Below are positions 1-8,145 of a DNA stretch of 64,000 nucleotides, piece after piece. The first letter of the stretch is position 1; the number at the start of each line of letters is the position of its first letter. The translations under genes and the position numbers were made by a program. The DNA comes from Mycobacterium sp. NBC_00419 (lineage in GTDB: Bacteria; Actinomycetota; Actinomycetes; Mycobacteriales; Mycobacteriaceae). The stretch is from contig NZ_CP107931.1 in the NCBI RefSeq assembly GCF_036023875.1, forward strand, positions 806,001 through 870,000, written 5' to 3'. The notes beneath the pieces were generated by a model, which saw only the letters and a list, made by a program, of their open reading frames with translations, was not told the origin of the DNA and searched no databases.

Positions 1-1029
1 TTCCTGCTCGGCCTGACCTTCGGACAACTCGCCTTCGGACCGCTCTCGGACCGGATCGGACGCCGCGGTCCGCTGGTCGCCGGCACCCTGTTGTGCGTGG
101 TCGCCAGCGTAGTGGCGGCGATGGCCCCGACCGTCGGCATTCTGGTCGCGGCACGATTCGCGCAGGGGTTCACCGGCGCGGCCGGAATGGTCATCGGCCG
201 GGCCGTCATCTCCGACCTCGCGACCGGCAAGGCGGCGGCACGGGCTTTCAGCCTGATGATGATCGTCGGCGGCGTGGCTCCGGTCGTCGCCCCCTTCGCC
301 GGTGGACTGCTGGTGGGCCCGGTCGGATGGCGCGGAATCCTGTGGGTCGTCGGCGGTATCGCTGTGGCGATGTTCGTCGCGACGGTCGCGCTGGTGCGCG
401 AATCGCACCCCAAGGAACGTCGAGCCGCCCTGAAAGCGACTGCTGTCGAGGGTGTTTCACCGTGGCACCAACTGCGCTCACGCACCTACATCGGCAATAC
501 GCTGGCGTTCGGCTTCGGCTTCGCGGTGATGATGGCCTACATCTCGGCCTCGCCGTTCGTCTACCAGGTGATGCTCGGTCTCAGCCCGACGCAGTACGGC
601 ATCGCCTTCGCCATCAATGCGCTGGGACTCACCGCGGTGAGCGCACTGTCGGCGCGCCTGACTGCGAGCATCTCCAGCCGAAAGCTGCTCGGCGTGGGCC
701 TCGGCCTGACGCTGGCGGCGACGCTGACCCTGCTGGGCCTGGTGCTCGCAGGCGCGCCCGTGTGGACGATCGCCATCCCGATCTTCGTGGCGGTGTCCTG
801 TCAGGGTCTGATCCTGGGCAACGCCACCGCGCTGGCACTGGCCGCGGTGCCGCAGGCAGCCGGCTCCGGCTCAGCGGGGCTGGGCGCCTTGCAGTTCGGA
901 CTCGGAGCGGCCGTCTCTCCGCTCGTCGGTCTCGGCGGCGAGCACACCGCTCTTCCGCTCGCCGTGGTCATGGTGACGCTGTCGGTCCTGGCGTTGGTCG
1001 CCTACCTCAGCGGCCGCAAGCTCAGCTGA
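1..1029 (+). CDS. Bcr/CflA-family MFS efflux transporter (5' end outside window)
   Basis: This is the C-terminal part of a major facilitator superfamily drug/proton antiporter of the Bcr/CflA type. The frame is open from base 1, so the start codon lies upstream of the window. The visible part opens with the MFS loop 2-3 signature GQLAFGPLSDRIGRRGPL, followed by about ten hydrophobic helices with the usual central charged loop (around residues 130-155). It would sit in the cytoplasmic membrane and export small toxic compounds; the substrate cannot be read from sequence. It converges on the acetate-type transporter gene and their 3' ends overlap by 8 bp, leaving no room for a separate terminator. 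Confidence 0.85.
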   Translation, partial: FLLGLTFGQLAFGPLSDRIGRRGPLVAGTLLCVVASVVAAMAPTVGILVAARFAQGFTGAAGMVIGRAVISDLATGKAAARAFSLMMIVGGVAPVVAPFAGGLLVGPVGWRGILWVVGGIAVAMFVATVALVRESHPKERRAALKATAVEGVSPWHQLRSRTYIGNTLAFGFGFAVMMAYISASPFVYQVMLGLSPTQYGIAFAINALGLTAVSALSARLTASISSRKLLGVGLGLTLAATLTLLGLVLAGAPVWTIAIPIFVAVSCQGLILGNATALALAAVPQAAGSGSAGLGALQFGLGAAVSPLVGLGGEHTALPLAVVMVTLSVLALVAYLSGRKLS

Positions 1030-1654
1030 CCAGCGGCCGGCCCAATGGCAGCGCGCGCCCTCCGGTCTCCTCCCACAGGGTTGCCACGTAGAAGTAGACG
1101 ACGAAGGCCACGAAGGCGAACACGAACCAGCCGCCCGCCCTGGTCGCCACCGCACTGCCGGTCACCGTTCCGATCAGCAGCAGGATCAGCGCGACGTCGA
1201 CGATCGCGAGCAACAGCGGGTAGGTCCACGGCAGCCGCAGTGTCAGCACGGTGAGCAGACCGATGGTCAGCAACCAGCTGGCCAGCCACAAGGCCGTGGT
1301 GTCCTGGACAGCGTCGGCCGGGATGCCGAACCAATCGTGGGTGAATCCCAGGGACAGGACCGAATAGCTTCCGTAGAAGCCGAAGAACACACCGTAGACG
1401 GTGGCATTGACGTTCTGCCCCAGTGCCGCCGACCAGATCGTGGTGATCAACAGGCCCACCGTGGTTGCCGACAGCAGGATCGGCACCGCGGCCGAGCCTG
1501 CCGTGATGATCCCGGTGTTGGTGAATCCCAGGCCCAGCGCGCCGGCGATGATGAGCGGCAGCCCCAACACGCCGGGATTGCCCTGGGGTTGGCGTGTGAT
1601 GGTGTCCCCGAGTGCAATTCGCTCGATCTCGGATGCAATGACGGTATCGGTCAT
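1022..1654 (-). CDS. GPR1/FUN34/YaaH (SatP)-type acetate/succinate transporter
   Basis: A 210-residue membrane protein with six hydrophobic segments. A family-like NPG.LGLPL motif around residue 26 leads into the first helix. Members of the AceTr (SatP/YaaH) family carry acetate, succinate or other small monocarboxylates across the inner membrane. The start is the ATG at 1654, preceded by AGGAG with 7 nt spacing; the frame is open further upstream but has no comparable ribosome site. It lies 25 bp after the MetE-like gene and is probably the last gene of the operon SfnB-like / MetE-like / transporter. In that setting it might move a small organic acid released from an organosulfur substrate (inference). 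Confidence 0.8.
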   Translation of the reverse strand: MTDTVIASEIERIALGDTITRQPQGNPGVLGLPLIIAGALGLGFTNTGIITAGSAAVPILLSATTVGLLITTIWSAALGQNVNATVYGVFFGFYGSYSVLSLGFTHDWFGIPADAVQDTTALWLASWLLTIGLLTVLTLRLPWTYPLLLAIVDVALILLLIGTVTGSAVATRAGGWFVFAFVAFVVYFYVATLWEETGGRALPLGRPLVS

Positions 1655-1679
1655 GACGACTCTCCTGGTGTCGACCCGG

Positions 1680-2726
1680 TCAGCCGGCCAGCGCCGGTTC
1701 GTGGGCGGCCGAATACTGTTGCCAGGCAACCAGCACCGCCTCCAGCTGCTGCGCCGAGTGCCGCCCGAGACCGCATTCGGTCGACAAGCCGAACTCGGGA
1801 AGAAACTCCGCCGCCAGCGCCGCGCGGGCGGCGGCGCCCTGCGCACCATCCTCGGCATGCAGCAGGCCGAGGTAGAACTCGGTGCCCGGTTCCAGTGCGA
1901 GGTCGGCCAACGGCTGCCAGTGCGCGCGCTTGGTCCACGCGGCCACGGTCGCGGCCTGGATCGCATCAATGCGGCGCGAAACGTGGCGCGACAGACCGTT
2001 AGACACCGCGACGATCGTCGAGGCGTCCCGCGGCAGAATGTGCCGTCCGCCGCGGGCGGCGGCCTCGTCGTTCGGCGGCTCCCCCATGAACGGCGAGGCA
2101 CCGAACTTCGAGTCGCCGTAGCACAGATGAAAGGTCAGTTCGGCGTCGTCGTGCACCCAGTCCGCCACCCTCGCCGTGGCGGCGAAGATCGGCTCGAATC
2201 CGTCGTACGGGTTGTCGAACCAGCCCTCGATCGTCGCCAGTTCCGTCGGCAGATCCCACTGGATCGCCAGGTCCGACGGTGGGATCGCGTCCTGAACGGC
2301 ATCGACACTGTGCCGCAGCGCCTGTTCATACGCGGCGGCCACCTCGACCCGGTCGTCGAACTCGACAAACGAGTTCACCGCGTTGAAGGGGGTCGGGATC
2401 GACACCAGGAACCGCGAACCCTCCTGCAGCACGCCGCTTTCGCGGGCCTGCCGGAACTTCGCATACGACTCCGCGGCGATGCTGTGGTAGTCGACGGGGC
2501 CGAAGCTCACCGCGACGCCGGGCCGAACCTTCGCCCGGTCGCCGACCACGTCCAGGGTGGGGTTGTTCAGGAAATGATCCGCCTGGGTGAACACCCAGTT
2601 GGCCCGGTCACCGGGCTCCCCGTCGGGAACCCTGCTCACGCCGGGCTGCAGGCGGGAGCCCACGAGACGAAAGGCATCCTCGACGGTCGGGACGTTGATA
2701 CTGCCGGTGACATAGAACTTGGTCAT
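1680..2726 (-). CDS. MetE-like (cobalamin-independent methionine synthase C-domain) methyltransferase-like protein
   Basis: A 348-residue protein resembling the catalytic (C-terminal) barrel of MetE-type methyltransferases. It is less than half the length of full MetE, so it lacks the N-terminal barrel. The zinc-site signatures look retained: an HLCYGD stretch at residues 200-205 matches the family H-x-C, and ECGLGRHS around 317-324 matches the second Cys region. H200, C202 and C318 are therefore candidate zinc ligands. The start ATG at 2726 follows AGGAG. It sits 23 bp downstream of a SfnB-type oxidoreductase and upstream of a SatP-type transporter. Context suggests methyl transfer to or from a thiol or sulfide after oxidative sulfur release. 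Methionine synthesis itself is unproven, since related short proteins have various methyl donors. Confidence 0.7.
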   Translation of the reverse strand: MTKFYVTGSINVPTVEDAFRLVGSRLQPGVSRVPDGEPGDRANWVFTQADHFLNNPTLDVVGDRAKVRPGVAVSFGPVDYHSIAAESYAKFRQARESGVLQEGSRFLVSIPTPFNAVNSFVEFDDRVEVAAAYEQALRHSVDAVQDAIPPSDLAIQWDLPTELATIEGWFDNPYDGFEPIFAATARVADWVHDDAELTFHLCYGDSKFGASPFMGEPPNDEAAARGGRHILPRDASTIVAVSNGLSRHVSRRIDAIQAATVAAWTKRAHWQPLADLALEPGTEFYLGLLHAEDGAQGAAARAALAAEFLPEFGLSTECGLGRHSAQQLEAVLVAWQQYSAAHEPALAG

Positions 2727-2749
2727 GAAAACTCCTGTCGGGAAAAGGT

Positions 2750-3982
2750 TTACAAGAGAACGCCGAGGCGCGGCGGACGGGTGCCGTGCAGCGTGTAATT
2801 GCCGAGGTGAACGTATTTCCACCGTGCCGGGTCGTGCAGGGAATGCACACGGACATTGCGCCAGTGCCGATCCAGGGCATGGCGGCGGTCAGTCGCCGAG
2901 GCGCCGGCGAGTTCGAACACTCCGCTGGAGATCTCGACGGCAAACTCCTGGGCCAGCGCCTTGGCCGCGGCGACCTGCAGTGAGGCTGCAGCCGCGGAAT
3001 CCCTGGTCAGCTCCGCCTGCGCCAGCGCGTCGTCGACCAGTCCGGCGCCATGAGCCAACAACGCCTCCAGCGCATACAACCGCGCCGTGAGTTCACCGAA
3101 CCGCCGGATGACGTGAGGCTCGTCGGCTGCGGAGTCGACCCGGGCCTCGAACCACGGCCGGCTCGTGGTGCGGACGAAGTCGGCACCGTCCTCCAAAGCC
3201 GCCCTGGCGATTCCGATGTCCACCGCCGCGTGCAACGCCTGGTCGAATGCACCGAGAACAGACGGTTCGGAGGTGACCGGGTCGGGATCGGGCCCCTCGT
3301 CGATCACGAACTGATCGTCGACAACTACACCCTCGAAGACCACCTCGCCACTGGCCGTGCCGCGCTGCCCGAAGGACGACCACTTGTCCAGATGCAGTGC
3401 GACACCGGCATCCTCGGGCCGGACGAACACCGTCGCCCCGTGGGCCGGATCGGTGCCGGGAATGCGCGCCGCGACAGCGATCCAGGTCGCACCGAGCGAG
3501 CCGGTGGCGTAGTACTTGGTGCCGTCGAGCACCCATCCCCCCTCCGGCCTGCGCCGCACCGTGGTGAGCCTGTCCACCGAGGTGCGGGTGCCGCGCTCCA
3601 CGCTGGCGTTGCCCAATTGAGCACCGGCCAGCACGTCGGCGAAAATCCTTGGCGCAGGATCACTCTGACCCAGCCCGCGAATCGCTGCCGACAGCACGTA
3701 GTGGGACAGCAGCAACTGGCCGACCGCAGAGTCAGCCCGGGACAGGATGCGCAACACCTCGACCGCGGTCGACCGCGGAAGATCGGGCCCGCCGTGTTCG
3801 GCAGGCACGATGATGCCCAACAGACCCGAGGTCCCGATCTGGCGGAGTTGCTCGACGGGAAGCACGCCGTCGAGCTCCCGTTGGACAGCACCGGTGCCGA
3901 TGTCGGCGGCGAGCAGTCGCGCGACCGCTAGGGCCTCGTCGGCCGAGTGCAACACCGGGGCTGAGGTTTGGGCGGTGGTCAT
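2750..3982 (-). CDS. SfnB-family (acyl-CoA dehydrogenase fold) sulfur-acquisition oxidoreductase
   Basis: A 410-residue flavoprotein of the acyl-CoA dehydrogenase fold, in the branch containing SfnB and the dibenzothiophene monooxygenase DszC. Markers are GTKYYATGSLGATW mid-protein (flavin/substrate region) and the C-terminal LDRHWRNVRVHSLHDP stretch typical of this branch rather than of beta-oxidation enzymes. Such proteins use reduced flavin and oxygen to oxidise organosulfur compounds, usually under sulfate limitation. The ATG at 3982 has a strong AGGAG site. It is the first gene of a three-gene operon with the MetE-like and SatP-like genes. About 145 bp upstream lies the end of a LysR-type regulator gene on the same strand, a plausible controller. 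A second, divergent copy is at 8146-9381. Confidence 0.8.
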   Translation of the reverse strand: MTTAQTSAPVLHSADEALAVARLLAADIGTGAVQRELDGVLPVEQLRQIGTSGLLGIIVPAEHGGPDLPRSTAVEVLRILSRADSAVGQLLLSHYVLSAAIRGLGQSDPAPRIFADVLAGAQLGNASVERGTRTSVDRLTTVRRRPEGGWVLDGTKYYATGSLGATWIAVAARIPGTDPAHGATVFVRPEDAGVALHLDKWSSFGQRGTASGEVVFEGVVVDDQFVIDEGPDPDPVTSEPSVLGAFDQALHAAVDIGIARAALEDGADFVRTTSRPWFEARVDSAADEPHVIRRFGELTARLYALEALLAHGAGLVDDALAQAELTRDSAAAASLQVAAAKALAQEFAVEISSGVFELAGASATDRRHALDRHWRNVRVHSLHDPARWKYVHLGNYTLHGTRPPRLGVLL

Positions 3983-4127
3983 GGCAATTCACTCCTGACT
4001 AGATATGCGGCGGATGGGTGGGGATGGACATCGGTTGTGCGGGAAAATCATTGGCCACCTACGCGGTTGGGCGATCGGGTTGATGACCAGGAACGCTAGG
4101 CGGTGAAATCGCGGAAGCGAGCCGGTG

Positions 4128-5081
4128 TCAAGCGACGCTGAACGGGTGTGCAGGAATGCTGTACACCTCGTCGGCGGCGAGCCGCGCACCAACCGCCTGG
4201 ATCAGGGCGACCAGAGCTGCCAGTGCCGTTCCGCGCCCTGGCGGCTCGGCGGTCGCGACCGCGATCCGGCGTACCGGACGCCGGCCGGCGACCCGTCGCA
4301 CCGCCACGTCCGACCGCGATCCGGCGGCTGCCAGCGAGGGCACCAGAGACACCCCGAAGTTGGCGGCCACCAAACCCTGCACGGTGGCGTAGTCCTCCGC
4401 CCGGAATGTCACCGAAGGCGCGAAACCGGCGTGGCGACAGGCATTGTGGAACACCCGGGTATCCGGACAGGTACCGGTCGCCGAGCTCACCACCCACTGA
4501 TCGGATGCCAGGGCCGGCAGCGGCACTTCAGCTGCCGCGCTGAGTCGATGATCGGACGGCAGGACCACGAAGAACTCGTCGTCGTACACCGGGACGGCGA
4601 CCACGTGCGGGTACTGACTGCGTTCGCCGGGGACTTCGGTGATGATCGCCGCGTCGACTCCCCCGGCGGCGAGCAGGGCGACGCCGTCATCCGGATCGGC
4701 ATCGACGATGGCCACGCCGGTGCCGGGATACCGGCTGCGAAACCGCGCCAGGGCGCGGGGCAGGATGGCCGCGGCAGCACTGGTGAACGACGCCACCCGC
4801 ACGACATCGGGCCCCGCCGTGGCCAGTCGGGCAAGATCACGCTCGGCGGCACCGATGGCATCGAGGATCCGCTCGGCGTGCTCGAGCAGCCTGGTGCCTG
4901 CGGCGGTGACCTGAGCGCCCGATGGGCCGCGCACCAACAGGGCGGCTCCGATCTCACGCTCCAGCGCCGAGATCTGTTGTGACACTGCCGAGGTCGTGTA
5001 GTTCAGGGTGACCGCGGCGCCGGACAGCGAGCCACACCGCGCAACCTCCTGCAGAACCCGCAGCCGGCGCACATCGAACAC
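4128..5081 (-). CDS. LysR-type transcriptional regulator
   Basis: A 317-residue regulator with an N-terminal winged helix-turn-helix (about residues 1-60; LSGAAVTLNYTTSAVSQQISALE is the recognition region) and a LysR substrate-binding domain behind it. I place the start at the GTG at 5081 (VFDVRRLRVL, the usual opening of actinobacterial LysR proteins). A -10 box TAGCTT lies exactly 7 nt before it, which suggests a leaderless transcript; a TTG three codons earlier is the alternative. It reads toward the SfnB-like / MetE-like / SatP operon and is flanked upstream by a 2-oxoglutarate oxygenase. Control of one or both neighbours is likely by location only. The effector is unknown; CysB/Cbl-like sulfur control is a possibility, not a demonstrated relation. 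Confidence 0.85.
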   Translation of the reverse strand: MFDVRRLRVLQEVARCGSLSGAAVTLNYTTSAVSQQISALEREIGAALLVRGPSGAQVTAAGTRLLEHAERILDAIGAAERDLARLATAGPDVVRVASFTSAAAAILPRALARFRSRYPGTGVAIVDADPDDGVALLAAGGVDAAIITEVPGERSQYPHVVAVPVYDDEFFVVLPSDHRLSAAAEVPLPALASDQWVVSSATGTCPDTRVFHNACRHAGFAPSVTFRAEDYATVQGLVAANFGVSLVPSLAAAGSRSDVAVRRVAGRRPVRRIAVATAEPPGRGTALAALVALIQAVGARLAADEVYSIPAHPFSVA

Positions 5082-5088
5082 CTTGTTC

Positions 5089-5094
5089 AAGCTA
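5089..5094 (-). promoter_or_regulatory. -10 box of leaderless LysR promoter
   Basis: TAGCTT on the minus strand fits the mycobacterial TANNNT -10 consensus. It ends 7 nt before the GTG at 5081, so transcription would start at the first base of the start codon. No Shine-Dalgarno is seen before that GTG. Confidence 0.5.
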
Positions 5095-5140
5095 GCGTCG
5101 GGGGTGCCACGCGCCCATGGTTGTGATCAACACGAAGAAA

Positions 5141-6142
5141 TCAATATGCCGACGCGGGGCCCGCGGGCTTGATCCCATGGTGCAGTTCGGCGACGTCGGG
5201 GTGCGCTCGGGTCCGCGACTTCCAGGCGTTCTCGCCGTAGGTGTTGAAGATGGGATTGTTCGGGTCGGCCTCGACACCTCGGGAACGGGCCGCCAAGTCG
5301 GGCGGCAACGCGATGATCGGGACGGTCGCGTCCAGACCGGGGTTGACGAAGTACGGGATGGACACCCGGTCGGTGCCCGGCTGCGGCGCCAGCACCCGGT
5401 GGCGGGTGGCGCGTAGATAGCCGCCGGTGGCGACCTCGAGCAATTCCCCGATGTTTACGACGAAGGCGCCGGGGACGGGCGGGACGTCGAGCCACTGGCC
5501 ATCGGACAGCTCGACCTGTAAGCCGGTGGTTCCTGGTTCCAGGAGCAGCAAGGTCAGCACACCCGAATCTTTGTGCGTACCAACGCCTTGCCGGTAGTCG
5601 TCTCTGCCCGGGTAGCGGACCACCTTGATCAGGGTTGCGGGCCGGTCGGCGAACGCCGGATCGAAGGTGTCCTCGGCAGCCCCCAGTGACGCCGCCCAGT
5701 GGCGCAACAGCCGCAACCCCAGAGCGGAGAGGCTGGCGTCCCAGGCTTCGAACGCCGCCCGGAAACCCGGCGGCGAGGACGGCCACAGATTGGGGCCCTG
5801 CAGCCGCCAGTAGCCGGTCGCACCGTCGATCGCCGGGCGTTGCGGGCCGATGTCGATCTGCTCACGCCAGTCGACCGTTCCATTGGTCAGTTCACCACCG
5901 AGGCGCGAGTAGCCCCGGAACTGGGGGCTTTTCAGCTGACTGATCTGAGCCTTGGCCTCGGCCGGCAGCGCGAAGAACTCCCGCGCCAGCGCCAGCACCT
6001 GTGCGGCCTGCTCGTCGCCGACGCCATGGCCCACCAGATAGAAGAAGCCGAAGTCGTGAGCGGCCTCGCGCAGCCGCGACCGAAAGGCCTGCGGGTTACT
6101 GTCGGCCTGCGTCAGGTCGAGTACGGGGAGCACGTGCGCCAT
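5141..6142 (-). CDS. 2-oxoglutarate/Fe(II)-dependent dioxygenase, isopenicillin-N-synthase-like
   Basis: A 333-residue non-heme iron oxygenase of the IPNS / gibberellin-oxidase-like family. The N-terminal DIOX_N region (FGFFYLVGHGV near residues 31-41) is followed by the jelly-roll domain. The iron triad is visible as H190-K-D192 (GTHKDSG) and H248 (ATRHRV), with the 2-oxoglutarate carboxylate pair R259-x-S261 (RVSIPY). It is therefore predicted active. The start chosen is the ATG at 6142 (MAHVLPVLDL); it has no clear ribosome site, and the frame stays open another 31 codons. It precedes the LysR gene by about 60 bp on the same strand and is divergent from the ANTAR gene. Members act on small amino acids, pigments or xenobiotics; the substrate here is unknown, with oxidation of an organosulfur compound possible from context. 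Confidence 0.8.
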   Translation of the reverse strand: MAHVLPVLDLTQADSNPQAFRSRLREAAHDFGFFYLVGHGVGDEQAAQVLALAREFFALPAEAKAQISQLKSPQFRGYSRLGGELTNGTVDWREQIDIGPQRPAIDGATGYWRLQGPNLWPSSPPGFRAAFEAWDASLSALGLRLLRHWAASLGAAEDTFDPAFADRPATLIKVVRYPGRDDYRQGVGTHKDSGVLTLLLLEPGTTGLQVELSDGQWLDVPPVPGAFVVNIGELLEVATGGYLRATRHRVLAPQPGTDRVSIPYFVNPGLDATVPIIALPPDLAARSRGVEADPNNPIFNTYGENAWKSRTRAHPDVAELHHGIKPAGPASAY

Positions 6143-6285
6143 TGTGCGGTACCGGCGGTGAACACCGCCACGGGCTTTCACGACAACTGCACGGGTGTGA
6201 AGCAGGTCGACACGGCGGAATCCCCCTCGGATCATCGTGCATCGATCTCTTGTCCCGGGACGGCGGCCACGGCGACGATGAGTCC

Positions 6286-6552
6286 ATGAGCTACCGCTAC
6301 GTTGACACCTCGCGCCGAGTCATCGATCTGGCGACCGGCATTCTGGTCGGCCTGCGGGGCTGCTCGGAACAGGAGGCGTTCGCCGAACTGGTCGCCGCCG
6401 TCCACCGGACCGGGGTCGGTCTCGGCGCGATCGCCCGCGCGCTGGTCGCCATCACGGGGCCCGCGGACCAGTCGGTGCCCCACCAGGCCGAGGCGTTCGA
6501 CCTGTGGGCCGATCTGCTCGCCGCCCGTACGACGGCGTTCGCCACGCGATAG
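6286..6552 (+). CDS. Small ANTAR-domain protein
   Basis: An 88-residue protein that is almost entirely an ANTAR domain (DLATGILVGLRGCSEQEAFAEL, then GLGAIARALVAI). This three-helix fold binds paired RNA hairpins and prevents transcription termination. Typical mycobacterial ANTAR proteins carry a GAF or PAS sensor; none is present here, so any signal would have to come from a partner. The start ATG at 6286 is the first in frame giving a domain of this length; no strong ribosome site precedes it. It ends 9 bp from the convergent ABC permease gene and diverges from the 2-oxoglutarate oxygenase. Its RNA target cannot be assigned. Confidence 0.7.
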   Translation: MSYRYVDTSRRVIDLATGILVGLRGCSEQEAFAELVAAVHRTGVGLGAIARALVAITGPADQSVPHQAEAFDLWADLLAARTTAFATR

Positions 6553-6561
6553 CTCGACTGG

Positions 6562-7344
6562 TCAGGCCTTGAGCTGGTCGGACCCGAAGATCACCGCCGA
6601 CCACACCGACAGGCCGATCGCCAGTGCCCACACCACAGCCAGCGCGGCACCGGCGCTGACATCAGCGTGTCCGAGCAGCCCGATCCGCTCCACCTGCACC
6701 AGCCAGAAGACCGGGTTGACCCGGCTCAGCAGATCCCAGACGTGCGGCAGCTGCCGCACCGAATAGAAGACGCCGCCCAGGAAGCCCAGGGGCAGCAGGA
6801 TGATCGACTCCATCGAATAGACGTGGTCGAGCGACTTGGCCAGGCTCCCGGCGATCACACCGGTCTGGGCCGCGACCACCAGAACCCCCAACGTGCCGAT
6901 GGCGAAGACCAGCGGGCGGGCCACCCCGGCAATGTGGGTCAGCGGCAGGGCGATCGCCAGAACGGCGGCACCGACGATGGTGCCGCGGGCCAGCCCCCCG
7001 GTCACCAGTGCCGCATTGATCTCCCACCATCGCAGTGGGCTGGCGAACACGTCATGGATGTACTTGTCACGACGGGCTTCGAACAGACTCGTTGTGCCGT
7101 TGAAGAACCCGACGTTGACGATGGCCTGGGCGAACAGCCCGGGAACGATGAACTGCCCGTAGAGAATTCCGTCGATCCCGTCCACGTGGTTGCCCAAGGC
7201 CGAGCCGAACACGATGACGAACAGGATGGTGGACAGTACGGGGCCGACGATCGTGTACTGCCAGATGTTGAGGAAGCGCAGGATTTCCCGCTCGGCCAGC
7301 CACAGGAACGGTGCCCGCTCGAATGCCACTCGGGAACTGCTCAT
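6562..7344 (-). CDS. ABC-2 type permease (DrrB/NodJ-like)
   Basis: A 260-residue integral membrane protein with six hydrophobic segments and the ABC-2 layout (N-terminal cytoplasmic stretch, then NIWQYTIVGPVLSTILFVIVFG). The late GFLGGVFYSVRQLP segment is typical of the DrrB/NodJ exporter group. It pairs with the ATPase encoded immediately upstream; the ATPase stop and this ATG overlap as ATGA at 7341-7344, so they are translationally coupled. Members export lipophilic antibiotics, lipids or polysaccharide. Placement behind the SfnB-like / acetyltransferase genes suggests removal of a toxic product or intermediate, but this is inference. Confidence 0.82.
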   Translation of the reverse strand: MSSSRVAFERAPFLWLAEREILRFLNIWQYTIVGPVLSTILFVIVFGSALGNHVDGIDGILYGQFIVPGLFAQAIVNVGFFNGTTSLFEARRDKYIHDVFASPLRWWEINAALVTGGLARGTIVGAAVLAIALPLTHIAGVARPLVFAIGTLGVLVVAAQTGVIAGSLAKSLDHVYSMESIILLPLGFLGGVFYSVRQLPHVWDLLSRVNPVFWLVQVERIGLLGHADVSAGAALAVVWALAIGLSVWSAVIFGSDQLKA

Positions 7345-8093
7345 CGGGCCCCCTCGCGGCTGATGACCCGGTGGTAGACCTCGGAGATGTCCCGCGCCCG
7401 GTGCCGTCGGCGCAGTGTGGCCGCAGAGCCCCGGTCGACGATCCGGCCGGCCACGATCAGGGCGAACTCGTCGCAGAGGGTCTCGGCTTCCTCGAGATAG
7501 TGGGTCGTGAGCAGGATGGTGGTGCCGCTTGCGTTGAGTTCCTTTGTCAGTCGCCAGATTTCGGTGCGCAGCGCAACATCGACACCGGCGGTGGGCTCGT
7601 CGAGGATCAGCAACCGCGGCCGGTGCATCAATGCGCGCGCCAGCACCAACCTGCGTTGCATGCCGCCGGAGAGTTCGTAGGCCCGCGCGGTGCTCTTGTG
7701 CCCCAGTTCGAAGAGCTCCAGTAACTCGTCGGCGCGACGGCGCGCCGACACGCGCCCGATCCCGTGGTAGCCGGCGTGGTAGACCAGCAGTTGGCGGACC
7801 GACAGGAACCGGTCGAGGTTGATCTCCTGTTCTGCCAGTCCGATCAGGCGGCGCGCGGCCCGGGTCGTGTGATCGTGACCGAAGACCCGGAGTTGCCCGT
7901 CGGTGGGACTGACGATGTTGCAGACCGATCCGATGAGCGTGGTCTTGCCGGCGCCGTTGGGTCCCAGCAGACCGAAGATGGTGCCTTCAGGCAGTTCGAG
8001 GTCCAGGCCGTCGACTGCAGTGAAGCCCCCGCGGTAGACCTTTCGCAAGCCCGTGATCGACAGAGCGGCCGGCGCAGGTTGAGCAGATGTCAC
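7341..8093 (-). CDS. ABC transporter ATP-binding protein (DrrA-like)
   Basis: A 250-residue nucleotide-binding subunit. Walker A is GPNGAGKTT, the signature is LSGGMQRRL and Walker B is LLILDEPTAG, in the order expected for the DrrA/NodI exporter branch. With the coupled ABC-2 permease it forms a two-gene exporter. The start is uncertain. I chose GTG 8093, which begins VTSAQPAP just before the conserved LSITGLRKVY, but no purine-rich site precedes it. An ATG at 8201 is also in frame but would overlap the upstream oxidoreductase gene by more than 50 bp. The gene follows the second SfnB-like gene by 52 bp and is probably co-transcribed with it. Confidence 0.8.
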   Translation of the reverse strand: MTSAQPAPAALSITGLRKVYRGGFTAVDGLDLELPEGTIFGLLGPNGAGKTTLIGSVCNIVSPTDGQLRVFGHDHTTRAARRLIGLAEQEINLDRFLSVRQLLVYHAGYHGIGRVSARRRADELLELFELGHKSTARAYELSGGMQRRLVLARALMHRPRLLILDEPTAGVDVALRTEIWRLTKELNASGTTILLTTHYLEEAETLCDEFALIVAGRIVDRGSAATLRRRHRARDISEVYHRVISREGAR

Positions 8094-8145
8094 AGGAGGA
8101 AGTGTGCACCGTTGCCCCAGAGAGCGTCGGCTCAGGTCGGCCGAT

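Noticed and set aside
1655..2101. N-terminal extension of the SatP-like gene to 359 residues
   Set aside because: The extra part is a shadow of the MetE-like gene; AGGAG before ATG 1654 defines the start.
3989..4051. Small 20-codon frame (MIFPHNRCPS...) ending at the ribosome site of the first SfnB gene
   Set aside because: Its own ribosome site is too close to the ATG and it lacks a Cys cluster; not enough to call a leader peptide.
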